Below are positions 1-5,956 of a stretch of DNA of 8,299 bases, in pieces. Source of the stretch: an uncultured bacterium (lineage in GTDB: Bacteria; Verrucomicrobiota; Lentisphaeria; Victivallales; UBA1829). Below the pieces are notes generated by a model, which was not told where the DNA came from, did not search any database, and saw nothing but the letters and a program-made list of their open reading frames with translations. Numbering within the stretch: position 1 is the first letter of the stretch; each line of letters starts with the position of its first letter. The stretch is taken from NCBI GenBank assembly GCA_900549045.1, contig URNE01000083.1:1-8299 (forward strand). Reading direction: 5' to 3'. The position numbers and the translations under genes were made by a program.

Positions 1-49
1 CAATCGATATGACCCACGGGCCGGTCACAGGCTTGGCGGAGTCGACCAT
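1..49 (-). CDS. Open frame overlapping the pilin 3' end; alternative start or frameshifted pilin continuation (partial)
   Basis: An ATG at 49-47 on the minus strand opens a frame that reads MVDSAKPVTGPWVISI and runs off the window edge without a stop. A textbook Shine-Dalgarno, AAGGAGG (57-63), lies 7 nt upstream. The frame overlaps the last 25 nt of the prepilin-like ORF in another phase. Two readings fit. It may be a separate, translationally coupled gene whose RBS sits inside the pilin coding sequence. Or it may be the true downstream part of the pilin, displaced by an indel between about 50 and 75; the AAGGAGG would then be an accident of coding. Only 16 codons are visible, so no family can be assigned. 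Confidence 0.3.
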   Translation of the reverse strand, partial: MVDSAKPVTGPWVISI

Positions 50-207
50 CGGCGCGCCTCCTTCTCGGTAAAGCCATCGTAGTTGACGTTTTTCATAGCA
101 TTCAGTGCAGGCGGGAGGAGGGCCATGACGCCGATTATCCCGAAGGCGACGACTCCTATTGCTAAGACGATCTCTACCATGTTGAAGCTGTGGCGTATCT
201 TTCGCAT
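25..207 (-). CDS. Type IV pilin-like / pseudopilin N-terminus, short or truncated
   Basis: The 60-residue product has a short basic leader (MRKIRHS), then F-N-M-V-E-I and a hydrophobic helix (about residues 8-31, VEIVLAIGVVAFGIIGVMALL). This is the N-terminal methylation motif of type IV pilins and type II secretion pseudopilins, with Glu12 in the position of the conserved glutamate (E5) and Asn9 in the place of the usual threonine. The family is processed by prepilin peptidase and inserted in the inner membrane. The ATG at 207 is preceded by AGGAGA (214-219) at 6 nt. Pseudopilins are usually well over 100 residues, and here the globular domain is missing because the frame stops at 25-27. The last 15 or so residues (EKEARRWSTPPSL) do not resemble a pilin body. 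I read it as a frameshifted or very short pseudopilin; the N-terminal call is secure, the gene end is not. Confidence 0.7.
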   Translation of the reverse strand: MRKIRHSFNMVEIVLAIGVVAFGIIGVMALLPPALNAMKNVNYDGFTEKEARRWSTPPSL

Positions 208-213
208 GTCCGT

Positions 214-262
214 TCTCCTAAAACTTGCTCTAATATATCATATACAACAACTTTTTAAAATT
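214..262 (-). promoter_or_regulatory. Putative promoter and RBS of the pilin-like gene
   Basis: The stretch upstream of the pilin start is strongly AT-rich, in contrast to the GC-rich repeat next to it. On the minus strand it contains TATGAT (242-237) and an overlapping TATATT, either of which could be a -10 box. A convincing -35 is not visible; GGAAAT lies near the right distance. The AGGAGA ribosome-binding site at 214-219 is clear. The promoter is tentative. Confidence 0.3.
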
Positions 263-283
263 TCCAGTCCCAAATGAAAAAAA

Positions 284-465
284 AACGGAAAAAAGTGTCG
301 CGCCTGCGGCGCTTGAGAGTGTCGGCTTCGCCTCGGCAAGTGTCGCTTCGCTCGAAAGTGTCGGCGCAGAGCGCCTCGGCAAGTGTCGCTGCGCTCGAAA
401 GGGCCGAGCTGTCGCTGTTGATGCGGCTCCGCCGCGGAAGACAGATTGCGCGCCTGCGGCGCTTA
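284..465 (+). repeat. Left arm: five AGTGTCG copies with palindromic inserts
   Basis: Exact AGTGTCG copies lie at 294, 318, 339, 357 and 382, with a degenerate sixth (AGGGCCG) at 400. The start-to-start spacings are 24, 21, 18, 25 and 18 nt. The inserts are small palindromes such as CGCC-tgc-GGCG (300-310), GGC-ttc-GCC (324-332) and GGCGC-aga-GCGCC (363-375). Each insert ends in a constant tail: most are TCGGCA or CTCGAA in alternation, the first is CTTGAG. The arm finishes with the 22-bp block at 444-465, which contains another copy of CGCCTGCGGCGCTT, also present at 300-314. Confidence 0.8.
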
Positions 466-552
466 GAAGGGGAAGGCGCAGGTGCGGCGAGGAGAGACTC
501 AAAGGAACAATATATCGTTGAACTTGTGACGGGGCGCGGAAGGGGCGTTGCT
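466..552. other. Central 87-nt spacer of the inverted repeat
   Basis: This is the unpaired centre between the two arms. It is purine-rich at its left end and contains a short AT-rich patch (ACAATATATCGTT, about 509-521). No start codon with an RBS, no tRNA-like fold and no obvious promoter pair is visible. If the element is transcribed, this would form the apical loop of a long hairpin. Confidence 0.5.
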
Positions 553-721
553 TAAGCGCCGCAGGCGCGCAATCGGAAGCTCAATATTCAACAGCGCTCC
601 GCGCTCGGCCCTTTCGAGCGGCTATCGGCCGCGACACTTGCAAAGGCGAAGCCGACACTTTCGAGCGCTCTGCGACCGCGACACTTGCCGAGCCCCAAAG
701 GGGCGACACTTTTTCTCCGTT
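553..721 (-). repeat. Right arm: four inverted AGTGTCG copies with palindromic inserts
   Basis: On the plus strand the word appears as CGACACT at 632, 653, 679 and 704, with the degenerate form CGGCCCT at 606. Spacings are 26, 21, 26 and 25 nt. Inserts read on the minus strand include GCCCC-ttt-GGGGC, GGC-ttc-GCC and GCGGC-cgata-GCCGC. They carry tails of the same kind as the left arm (TCGGCA, CTCGAA). The palindromes differ in sequence from those of the left arm at most positions while the constant words are kept, which looks like module exchange rather than simple duplication. Confidence 0.8.
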
Positions 722-726
722 CGCGC

Positions 727-770
727 TTGATTTTTTAAAAACAGGCACTATCCTATTCTCCATGGAGAAA
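727..770 (+). promoter_or_regulatory. Putative promoter and RBS of the EEP-family gene
   Basis: Just beyond the repeat the sequence turns AT-rich and offers TTGATT (727-732), a 16-nt spacer and TATCCT (749-754). This is a fair match to a housekeeping promoter, but it would leave a leader of only about 15 nt. GGAGAAA (764-770) ends 4 nt before the ATG at 775, with its GGAG core 7 nt away, and is a usable Shine-Dalgarno. Confidence 0.35.
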
Positions 771-774
771 CATT

Positions 775-1506
775 ATGAGACTGCTTGTTTACAATATCGC
801 GTACGGAACCGGAACCGCCGGCGGAATCGGAACCGTCTTCACCGCTCACCGCTATCTGCATACGCGCATGGAATATCTGAACCGGATCATCGATTTCATC
901 GACCGGAGCGATGCGGACGTCGTGGGACTCGTCGAGATCGACACAGGGTCGTTCCGGACCGGATTCGTTAATCAGGCGGCGCTCGTGGCGAAGCGGCTCA
1001 AGCATTATTCGCTCTGCGGGGTGAAGTACGGGCTCAGCTCCATCGGGCGCCGGATCCCCATTCTCCGCAAGCAGGGGAATGCATTTTTCACGCGTCTCGA
1101 CGCCGCCGATGAGAATGTCTACTATTTTCCCGTCGGATTCAAAAAACTGATTCTGGAACTGCACATCGGGGGGATCCGTTTTTTTCTCGTGCATCTTGCG
1201 CTCGGTCACAAAACGCGCGCGGCGCAGCTTGATTATCTGATGAAAATCGCCGCCATCAATCCGGAGCCGGTTGTCATTGCCGGCGATTTCAACGCCTTCG
1301 AGGGCTCGGACGAGGTCGAAAAGCTCATGCGGACGCTCGATCTTTACGATCCGAACACGAAAGGTCTGCCGACGTATCCCGCAGGGAATCCGAAACTGCG
1401 TCTGGATTTTGTATTATGCTCCAAATCGATCCGAGCCGAGCGTTTCAGCGTTCCGGACGTGGAGTTTTCCGATCATCTGCCGATCGTGTTCGATTTTGAA
1501 TACTGA
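775..1506 (+). CDS. Endonuclease/exonuclease/phosphatase (EEP) family hydrolase
   Basis: This is a 243-residue metal-dependent phosphoesterase of the EEP (DNase I/exonuclease III/sphingomyelinase-like) superfamily. The visible motifs run in the family order: YNI at 6-8 (metal-ligand Asn7); ADVVGLVEID at 47-56 with catalytic Glu54; GNAFFTR at 101-107; VHLALG at 139-144 with His140; GDFNA at 170-174 (catalytic Asp and Asn); RLDFVL at 209-214; and SDHLP at 232-236 with the terminal catalytic His234. All catalytic positions look intact. No signal peptide is evident, so it is probably cytoplasmic. The substrate could be DNA, a phospholipid or an inositol phosphate; the sequence does not decide. 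The ATG at 775 is preceded by GGAG. The gene is divergent from the pilin and convergent with the polysaccharide operon, so it is probably an independent unit. Confidence 0.88.
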   Translation: MRLLVYNIAYGTGTAGGIGTVFTAHRYLHTRMEYLNRIIDFIDRSDADVVGLVEIDTGSFRTGFVNQAALVAKRLKHYSLCGVKYGLSSIGRRIPILRKQGNAFFTRLDAADENVYYFPVGFKKLILELHIGGIRFFLVHLALGHKTRAAQLDYLMKIAAINPEPVVIAGDFNAFEGSDEVEKLMRTLDLYDPNTKGLPTYPAGNPKLRLDFVLCSKSIRAERFSVPDVEFSDHLPIVFDFEY

Positions 1507-1507
1507 A

Positions 1508-1533
1508 CCGCCGGTTCCCGCAGAAACCGGCGG
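1508..1533. terminator. GC-rich hairpin between convergent genes, possible bidirectional terminator
   Basis: CCGCCGGTT (1508-1516) pairs perfectly with AACCGGCGG (1525-1533) around an 8-nt loop. It lies 1 nt after the EEP stop codon and 11 nt past the stop of the convergent methyltransferase gene, the expected place for a shared terminator. Neither side has a strong U-tract (TGTGTTATT on the plus side, TTCAGTATTC on the minus side), so intrinsic termination may be weak and the hairpin may act mainly as a 3'-end stabiliser. Confidence 0.5.
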
Positions 1534-1544
1534 CGTGATGTGTG

Positions 1545-2663
1545 TTATTCGGCGGATTCCGCCATCCGGTTGCCCTGTGCGGCGTCCTTTTCCTCTTGAG
1601 AGAGAGGGAAGCGTCCCTCGTTGACGCCGTTGTGGAGGTAATGCCAGAGAGGATTGAGTCCAGCCTGACGGACGTCGGGATTGGCGTCAAGGTAGTAGTT
1701 CGAATCGAAGCGCGGCGAGGGGTTGAATCCGTGAAACGCGCCCCAGAAGTAGTAATGCTTGAGGGGATTGAGTCCGCTGATCCGGACGGTAGGGTATGTG
1801 GTGAGGTACCAGAGCGGATCGAACCAGCCTGATTTCGAGATGAGATCCATCTGTGCGCGGAAGTCGTAGAGGTTGGGGGCTTCCTCGTATTTTTCGGGCT
1901 GGACTTCGATGTGTTCGCCGAGGACGTGGATTTTGTCGAGGTCGGTGCATTTTTCGAGAACGATGTTGAATTCGTTGTCGAGATCCGGCTCGAAGTGGCA
2001 GTCGATGACGGAGAATGGGAAGTAGCGGAGGCGGATCAGGGGCTTGATGATTCTGTCGATGAAGTTCTCGTAATTGAAAATATGGTGGTGGTGAACGAAG
2101 TTGTAGCGCTGGTTCTCGATGTCGCTCCAGTAGACGTTGAGTTTTTCCGTGTGGTAGATGAGAGAGTCGAGGATATGTTCTGCTGCGTCGACGGTGCCGT
2201 GGTCTTCGTGGTCGACGATGAGGTGACCTGCGGAGGTTTCGGGGCGGTTGTAGTCGAAAGTGAAGCGGCGGTCTGGGATGGCGAGGAAGAATTTACCGCC
2301 GTCGTTGAGGCATTTGCAGACGGCTTTGAAGAAGCCGATGAAGTCGGGAATGTGTTCGACGACGTGGTTTGCGATAAAGTAATCGAACTTGTTGTCTCCG
2401 AGGACTTCGGAGAGAGAGCGTGTGCGGGCGACGAAATCGACGTCGACGAAGGTTCGTCCGGGGTAGAATTCCTGGAAGTGTTCGATGAGGGTTTCTTTCG
2501 GGAAGATGTCATAGTACTTGACGTTCGCTTCGCTTTTCTGGAGAAGGGGAGCGCAGAGGGCGCCGATTTCGAGTCCGGCTTTTTCGGCAAAATCCGGGAC
2601 GTTTTTCATGAATACTTGACGGCGGATGACGTCGCGTTTCGCGTCTTTTTTCGGGTCGCTCAT
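1545..2663 (-). CDS. SAM-dependent class I methyltransferase with C-terminal NPDV/NPL-HY repeats
   Basis: The 372-residue protein has an N-terminal Rossmann methyltransferase domain. LEIGALCAPLL (31-41) is a motif-I variant, followed by YYDIF (50-54) and the post-motif stretch HVVEHIPDF (100-108) and LNDGGKFFLAIPD (119-131), as in the Methyltransf_11-like enzymes of sugar and polysaccharide clusters. HHHHIF (191-196) is also typical of this subgroup. After about residue 275 come two tandem repeats, at about 280-316 and 319-353. They share W/F-FD..WYL/YYL, NPDV-like, GLNPL.HY and a G..EGR/G-F end. Such repeats are found fused to glycosyltransferases and other surface-glycan enzymes, where they may bind glycan or partner proteins (inference). 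AAGAGG (2673-2678) lies 9 nt before the ATG. It is the last gene of the operon, 45 nt after the WbsX/RgpF gene. A role in methylating or capping the exported glycan is plausible but unproven. Confidence 0.85.
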   Translation of the reverse strand: MSDPKKDAKRDVIRRQVFMKNVPDFAEKAGLEIGALCAPLLQKSEANVKYYDIFPKETLIEHFQEFYPGRTFVDVDFVARTRSLSEVLGDNKFDYFIANHVVEHIPDFIGFFKAVCKCLNDGGKFFLAIPDRRFTFDYNRPETSAGHLIVDHEDHGTVDAAEHILDSLIYHTEKLNVYWSDIENQRYNFVHHHHIFNYENFIDRIIKPLIRLRYFPFSVIDCHFEPDLDNEFNIVLEKCTDLDKIHVLGEHIEVQPEKYEEAPNLYDFRAQMDLISKSGWFDPLWYLTTYPTVRISGLNPLKHYYFWGAFHGFNPSPRFDSNYYLDANPDVRQAGLNPLWHYLHNGVNEGRFPLSQEEKDAAQGNRMAESAE

Positions 2664-2708
2664 GGTTGATTACCTCTTTTTGGCTGTTATTTTGATGTTT
2701 CCTGTCGG

Positions 2709-3485
2709 CTAGTTTGAGAAGAGACTTATCATGTGAACGGTTTCGTTGATCTGCGGCTGCGACATGTAGTAGCAGATGTTTTTCTTGAGGAAGGGGAAGC
2801 CGAGAACCAGGAAGTCCTGTGGGCGGCAGTAGATGGCGTTGTATTCCGGCGTGATGCGGTCGACGTTCTGGAGGCGAGCGGCGGTGCGCAGATAGGCATC
2901 TGAAATCAGGCCGTCCTCTTCGAGTTTCCGGGTGAGCTGGGTTTCGTATTTCGCAACGACATCGGGGAGGGTCGCCTCTTCCTTGACGCTTGCCCAGAAG
3001 TCGTGAAAGGCTTTCGAGTCGATGGCCTTGCGGCGGAAGACAAGGAAATAGCTCTGGATGTGGCGGGGGATGACGCCGCCGGGGAGATACTTCGCCTCTT
3101 CGCGTTTCGGGTTATGGGTTTCGGGGAATTCGGTCATGCCCCAGAAATCGGCGTTGCTCCGTTCCATTCTGCCGAAAATGCGGTCGAAGGAATGGAAGGG
3201 GCCGATGATGCTGTTGTTCAGCAGAACCAGTTCGTCATAGTTGTCGAGAGGCGTTGAGTTGAGAGCCGCTTTCCAGGCGCAGAAGTCATAGCCCGTGTTG
3301 TTGCGGACCATGACATCTTTGGCAAAGGCGAGGACTTTTCGGGTTGCGTGGCTGCTGAGTCCGGAATTGGAGATGACGATGATTTCGGATGATTTGGCGA
3401 GTTCTTTGAGCAGATAAAGATCTGTGTCGGAGATGGTCTTGTCCGCCTGATAATGGACGAAGAGAGCAAGGCGGCGCACCTTTTT
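2709..3485 (-). CDS. Rhamnan synthesis protein F-like domain; 3' part of the frameshifted WbsX/RgpF gene
   Basis: About 258 residues in the second frame match the N-terminal half of RgpF-type proteins. Counting from the junction, the blocks are RRLALFVHYQAD (4-15), RNNTGYDFCAW (61-71), LLNNSIIGPF (88-97), ADFWGMTEFP (112-121), HIQSYFLVFR (142-151) and YETQLT (180-185). RgpF acts in assembly of rhamnose-rich cell-surface polysaccharide. No good start exists for this part alone. The frame is open back to 3887, but its translation upstream of about 3488 is low-complexity antisense-like residue noise, and no clear Shine-Dalgarno precedes ATG 3569 or GTG 3479. It therefore reads as the C-terminal third of one gene beginning at 5955. 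One base removed near 3481-3485 gives a continuous protein of 1081 residues. It could in principle be made by reinitiation, but the sequence offers little support for that. Confidence 0.8.
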   Translation of the reverse strand, partial: KKVRRLALFVHYQADKTISDTDLYLLKELAKSSEIIVISNSGLSSHATRKVLAFAKDVMVRNNTGYDFCAWKAALNSTPLDNYDELVLLNNSIIGPFHSFDRIFGRMERSNADFWGMTEFPETHNPKREEAKYLPGGVIPRHIQSYFLVFRRKAIDSKAFHDFWASVKEEATLPDVVAKYETQLTRKLEEDGLISDAYLRTAARLQNVDRITPEYNAIYCRPQDFLVLGFPFLKKNICYYMSQPQINETVHMISLFSN

Positions 3486-5955
3486 CGTCTCTTTCGCCGC
3501 CGGCGGGATGGGCGAGAGAGGTGAATCCGGTTCCTTCCGCGACGTATTTCCAGATACGTTCCGTTGCATGAGCGAGCGTATCGGAAATCTGACCGTTTTC
3601 CGATTCGAAGTCTTTCTGGTTGATGATGCCGTTCCGGAAAAGCGGTTCAATGGCTTTGGTCCGAGCCCAGAACATTTGACCGACGGGGAAGAGGGGGCGT
3701 TCCGGAAACTGAACCTGGAGTCCCATTGCTGCGAGAAGCTGTTCGCAGCGTTCGCGGTTTTTCTCCCAGTGCATGTAGTGACGCATTCCCGGGTGGGGGC
3801 AGGGGAAGCAGAGACCGAGCCGGGCGTCGCGGGAGAAACGCCGGAAGATTGTTTTGACATTGTCTTCCGAGCCGAGAAGCTGATCAAGGAGATAATGCCG
3901 CCATTCGTCGCCCCAATTTACCGTAACGGATTTTTTCGTGTGGAAATGACCGATAAAGTCATACTTGGCGATCTTGTCGGAACAAGCTGCGAAGAATGGA
4001 GCGACATCGCGTCCGCAGTTCGGGGTGACCGTGACATGGCATTTCGAACAGGTGCGGAGGGGGTGGGCTTTGAGAATCTTCTTGATTTCTGCGCTCTTCT
4101 TCCGCGTATCGGTTGTGATCTCGCAGTCGTATTCAAACGGGATGTTGTTGAAATGCCGGATAAATTCCTCCATGAGATCGGGATAGAACGCGTGGAGGTG
4201 AATCAGAATTTTTCCCGGGGATTCGATTTCTCCGCGGTAAAGGGTGAGTATCTGATAGTCACCGCGCGCGGGAAGGTCGCAGAGGGCGCGGGTCGTGGTG
4301 TTGATGCTGGCGTAGCCGAAGCGTTCATCCGGTTCCAGATAGGTCCCTTCCGCCCATTCGTTCCAGGCGTTGATGAAGATGAAGCGTTCATTTTCCGGGA
4401 AATTCTTCTTTGTGTATTCGATGTTTTTCCGGAGCCAGAAATGGTAGGAATCGAGAGAGAAATACTGCCAGATGGAGTAGCCCTCGGCGCGGCGCGCGGA
4501 GTTGTCCCATCCGAGCATGGCGCAACGGTAGTACGGATAGGGCGAGCGGTCCGCCATCGTCGTGTTGTTGCGGACGTCTTCAATGATTTTCGCGTAGTTG
4601 TAATAGAAGCCGTCCTCTTTGTATGGTTTGAAGACCGAAGGCTGGATCAGTTCGAGGCTTGCGACCATGTGCGGCGGGAACTCGACTTCGCGGTCAACCT
4701 CGAGCGGTTTTTTGAATTCATCGGTCCGGATGAAGGTGCGACAGGACCAGATCTGAATTTCTCCGACGCCGTTTTTGCGGCACCAGTCGCGCCAGAGGGC
4801 GAAGGTTTTGTTCGGGGACGGCAGGATTTTTGCGTGATAGATGAGAATGACCGGCTTTCCGTTGCAGCGGACGTAGCGCGGGTCCGTGATGTATTTTTTC
4901 AGATCCTGAATGAAACGGATGTCGTTTTCTTCGGAGTAGTTCTGCTGAATGAGAACCGACTTTTCCTGTCCGTCCCAGGTGCGGGTCCAGTTTTCGTTCG
5001 CCCAGCAGAGACAGAATTTGAGTTTGATTTCGGGATGACTGACAAGAAGTTCGAGCGGTTTTTCCATGAGTTTTTTGCCGTCGAACCAGTAGTAGTACAT
5101 GCAGAACGCTTCGATTCCGTGGGCTTTGGCGAGAGCGGCCTGGCGTTTGAGCGTTTCCTCTTGCGAGAGGTCGTAATACCCGATATCCTTGTGCGGCGTG
5201 CGCGGCTGATAGTGTCCGGGGAAGCGCGGTTTCGCCTTCCGGGTATTGGTCCATTCGGTGAAACCTTTGCCCCACCATTCGTCGTTTTCCGGGAAGGTGT
5301 GATATTGGGGCAGATAAAAGGCGATGGCGCGGACTTCCGGTTCCAGACGGGGAAACCGCTCATCGTCCTGATAGATGGAACCATAGACTCCGGGTTCGAG
5401 CATGGAATCGGGAAGAGCAAGCGTGAGCGGAGTTTTGGTTCCCGCCATTTTTTTTACGGAGCGGGTTGCCTGATGCATCAGCGCGCTGAGCAGGACGGCT
5501 GCTTTGCGTTTCGGGGTGCTCTGGCTTGCAGCGTCCTTGAGAAGCCGGTCGTCGATGACTGTTTTGAGTTCAAGCAGGATGGCCCGGTTGAATGTGAGAA
5601 TTCCGCGCAGGTAGTGGAGCGTGCGGGCTGCGCCCCAGGCGCGGGAGTTCAGAATCTGGAGCAGATAGAGCCTGTCGTGTTCCATTTGGCGGCGAAGCGA
5701 CTTGCATTCGTTCGTCTGTCTGTCTGCGGTCTGTTTTTCCTGTGCGACGGCGTGCTTGAGAGTGTTGATTTCCTGCTGCATGCGGATCATTTTCTGTTCC
5801 AGTCCGTCGCAGTAAGTCTGGAGTTCGGTGAGGGCGATGTTCTGAAAGTCGTTTCCGGTTGCCTGTTCGGGGACCGGCAGAGTCTGCCCGTGCAGAGAAT
5901 CGGGCATGATCGCCCGGTCGAAAATTCTTAAGAGTTCCTCATCCTGAAAGTTCAT
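3286..5955 (-). CDS. WbsX-like (GH99-like) plus RgpF-like glycan biosynthesis protein, 5' part of a frameshifted gene
   Basis: The frame encodes 889 residues, of which about 1-818 are meaningful; the last 70 or so (from about 3500 to 3286) are out-of-frame tail. Residues 40-95 form a probable coiled coil, followed by LLQILNSRAWGAARTLHYLR (98-117), like the segment that follows coiled coils in polymer glycosyltransferases. A WbsX/GH99-like domain spans about 205-560, with AIAFYLPQYHTFPENDEWWG (210-229), GFTEWTN (231-237), YYYWFDGKKLMEKPLE (287-302), CWANENWTRTWDG (317-329) and INAWNEWAEGTYLEPD (528-543). A second domain (about 580-815) matches the C-terminal half of RgpF: KILIHLHAFYPDLMEEF (582-598), NCGRDVAPF (646-654), HFHTKKS (670-676), MFWARTKAIEPLF (761-773) and DTLAHATERIW (792-802). 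The start is 1 nt after the Wzt stop, with only a weak GAGAG upstream, so translation is probably coupled. The protein likely acts on the cytoplasmic side in building the exported glycan. Confidence 0.87.
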   Translation of the reverse strand: MNFQDEELLRIFDRAIMPDSLHGQTLPVPEQATGNDFQNIALTELQTYCDGLEQKMIRMQQEINTLKHAVAQEKQTADRQTNECKSLRRQMEHDRLYLLQILNSRAWGAARTLHYLRGILTFNRAILLELKTVIDDRLLKDAASQSTPKRKAAVLLSALMHQATRSVKKMAGTKTPLTLALPDSMLEPGVYGSIYQDDERFPRLEPEVRAIAFYLPQYHTFPENDEWWGKGFTEWTNTRKAKPRFPGHYQPRTPHKDIGYYDLSQEETLKRQAALAKAHGIEAFCMYYYWFDGKKLMEKPLELLVSHPEIKLKFCLCWANENWTRTWDGQEKSVLIQQNYSEENDIRFIQDLKKYITDPRYVRCNGKPVILIYHAKILPSPNKTFALWRDWCRKNGVGEIQIWSCRTFIRTDEFKKPLEVDREVEFPPHMVASLELIQPSVFKPYKEDGFYYNYAKIIEDVRNNTTMADRSPYPYYRCAMLGWDNSARRAEGYSIWQYFSLDSYHFWLRKNIEYTKKNFPENERFIFINAWNEWAEGTYLEPDERFGYASINTTTRALCDLPARGDYQILTLYRGEIESPGKILIHLHAFYPDLMEEFIRHFNNIPFEYDCEITTDTRKKSAEIKKILKAHPLRTCSKCHVTVTPNCGRDVAPFFAACSDKIAKYDFIGHFHTKKSVTVNWGDEWRHYLLDQLLGSEDNVKTIFRRFSRDARLGLCFPCPHPGMRHYMHWEKNRERCEQLLAAMGLQVQFPERPLFPVGQMFWARTKAIEPLFRNGIINQKDFESENGQISDTLAHATERIWKYVAEGTGFTSLAHPAGGERDEKGAPPCSLRPLSGGQDHLRHRSLSAQRTRQIIRNHRHLQFRTQQPRNPKSPRLCQRCHGPQQHGL
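3479..3525 (-). other. Frameshift junction in the WbsX/RgpF gene
   Basis: RgpF-like similarity leaves one frame after YVAEGTGFTSLAHP (ending near 3505) and resumes in the +1 frame at KKVRRLALF (from about 3485). A run of five A (minus strand, 3481-3485) lies right at the switch. Reading it as four A gives a seamless ...ERDEKVRRLALF... and makes 5955-2709 an exact multiple of three. A sequencing or assembly homopolymer error, a genuine inactivating indel or phase variation are all possible. The run is short for slippage. Confidence 0.75.
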
Positions 5956-5956
5956 G

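Larger units (their letters stand above)
284..721. repeat. 438-bp modular imperfect inverted-repeat element built from AGTGTCG words and GC hairpins
   Basis: Two arms (284-465 and 553-721) are homologous in inverted orientation around an 87-nt centre. Matched blocks occur in the same order on both sides: termini AACGGA at 284-289 and TCCGTT at 716-721; outermost AGTGTCG at 294-300 and CGACACT at 704-710; an 18-bp perfect match at 392-409 and 603-620; GCTGTTGA at 414-421 and its complement at 588-595; and a 22-bp perfect match at 444-465 and 553-574. Between these blocks the arms differ in sequence but keep the same modular plan. The element sits between divergent genes and encodes no credible protein. 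It may be a MITE-like or REP/BIME-like repeat or a cluster of folded RNA/DNA structures. I do not recognise a named family. Confidence 0.85.

Noticed and set aside
294..710. CRISPR array
   Set aside because: The constant word is only 7 bp (about 13 with its tails), spacings vary from 18 to 26 nt, inserts are palindromic, and the copies reverse orientation in the middle. None of this fits a CRISPR array.
284..721. Insertion sequence with a transposase
   Set aside because: The inverted termini are suggestive, but there is no transposase frame inside. At most it is a non-autonomous element.
230..763. Several 60-93 codon frames inside the repeat region on both strands
   Set aside because: Their residues simply translate the repeat words (for example repeated S-A-S and R-R-L runs), they lack ribosome-binding sites, and they exist because GC-rich repeats have few stops.
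1911..2669. Plus-strand open frame of 252 codons opposite the methyltransferase
   Set aside because: It has a repetitive V/E/D composition with no motif and covers a gene with strong methyltransferase signatures.
3479..3490. Programmed -1 ribosomal frameshift on the A-rich stretch
   Set aside because: The change of frame needed is +1 (or -2), not -1. The A run is only five long and no stimulatory structure or stop-codon slip site is evident.
3508..5931. Plus-strand open frame of 807 codons opposite the WbsX/RgpF gene
   Set aside because: The sense strand has clear conserved motifs. The antisense translation is acidic, valine/phenylalanine-rich low-information sequence, the usual product of GC-biased codon use on the other strand.
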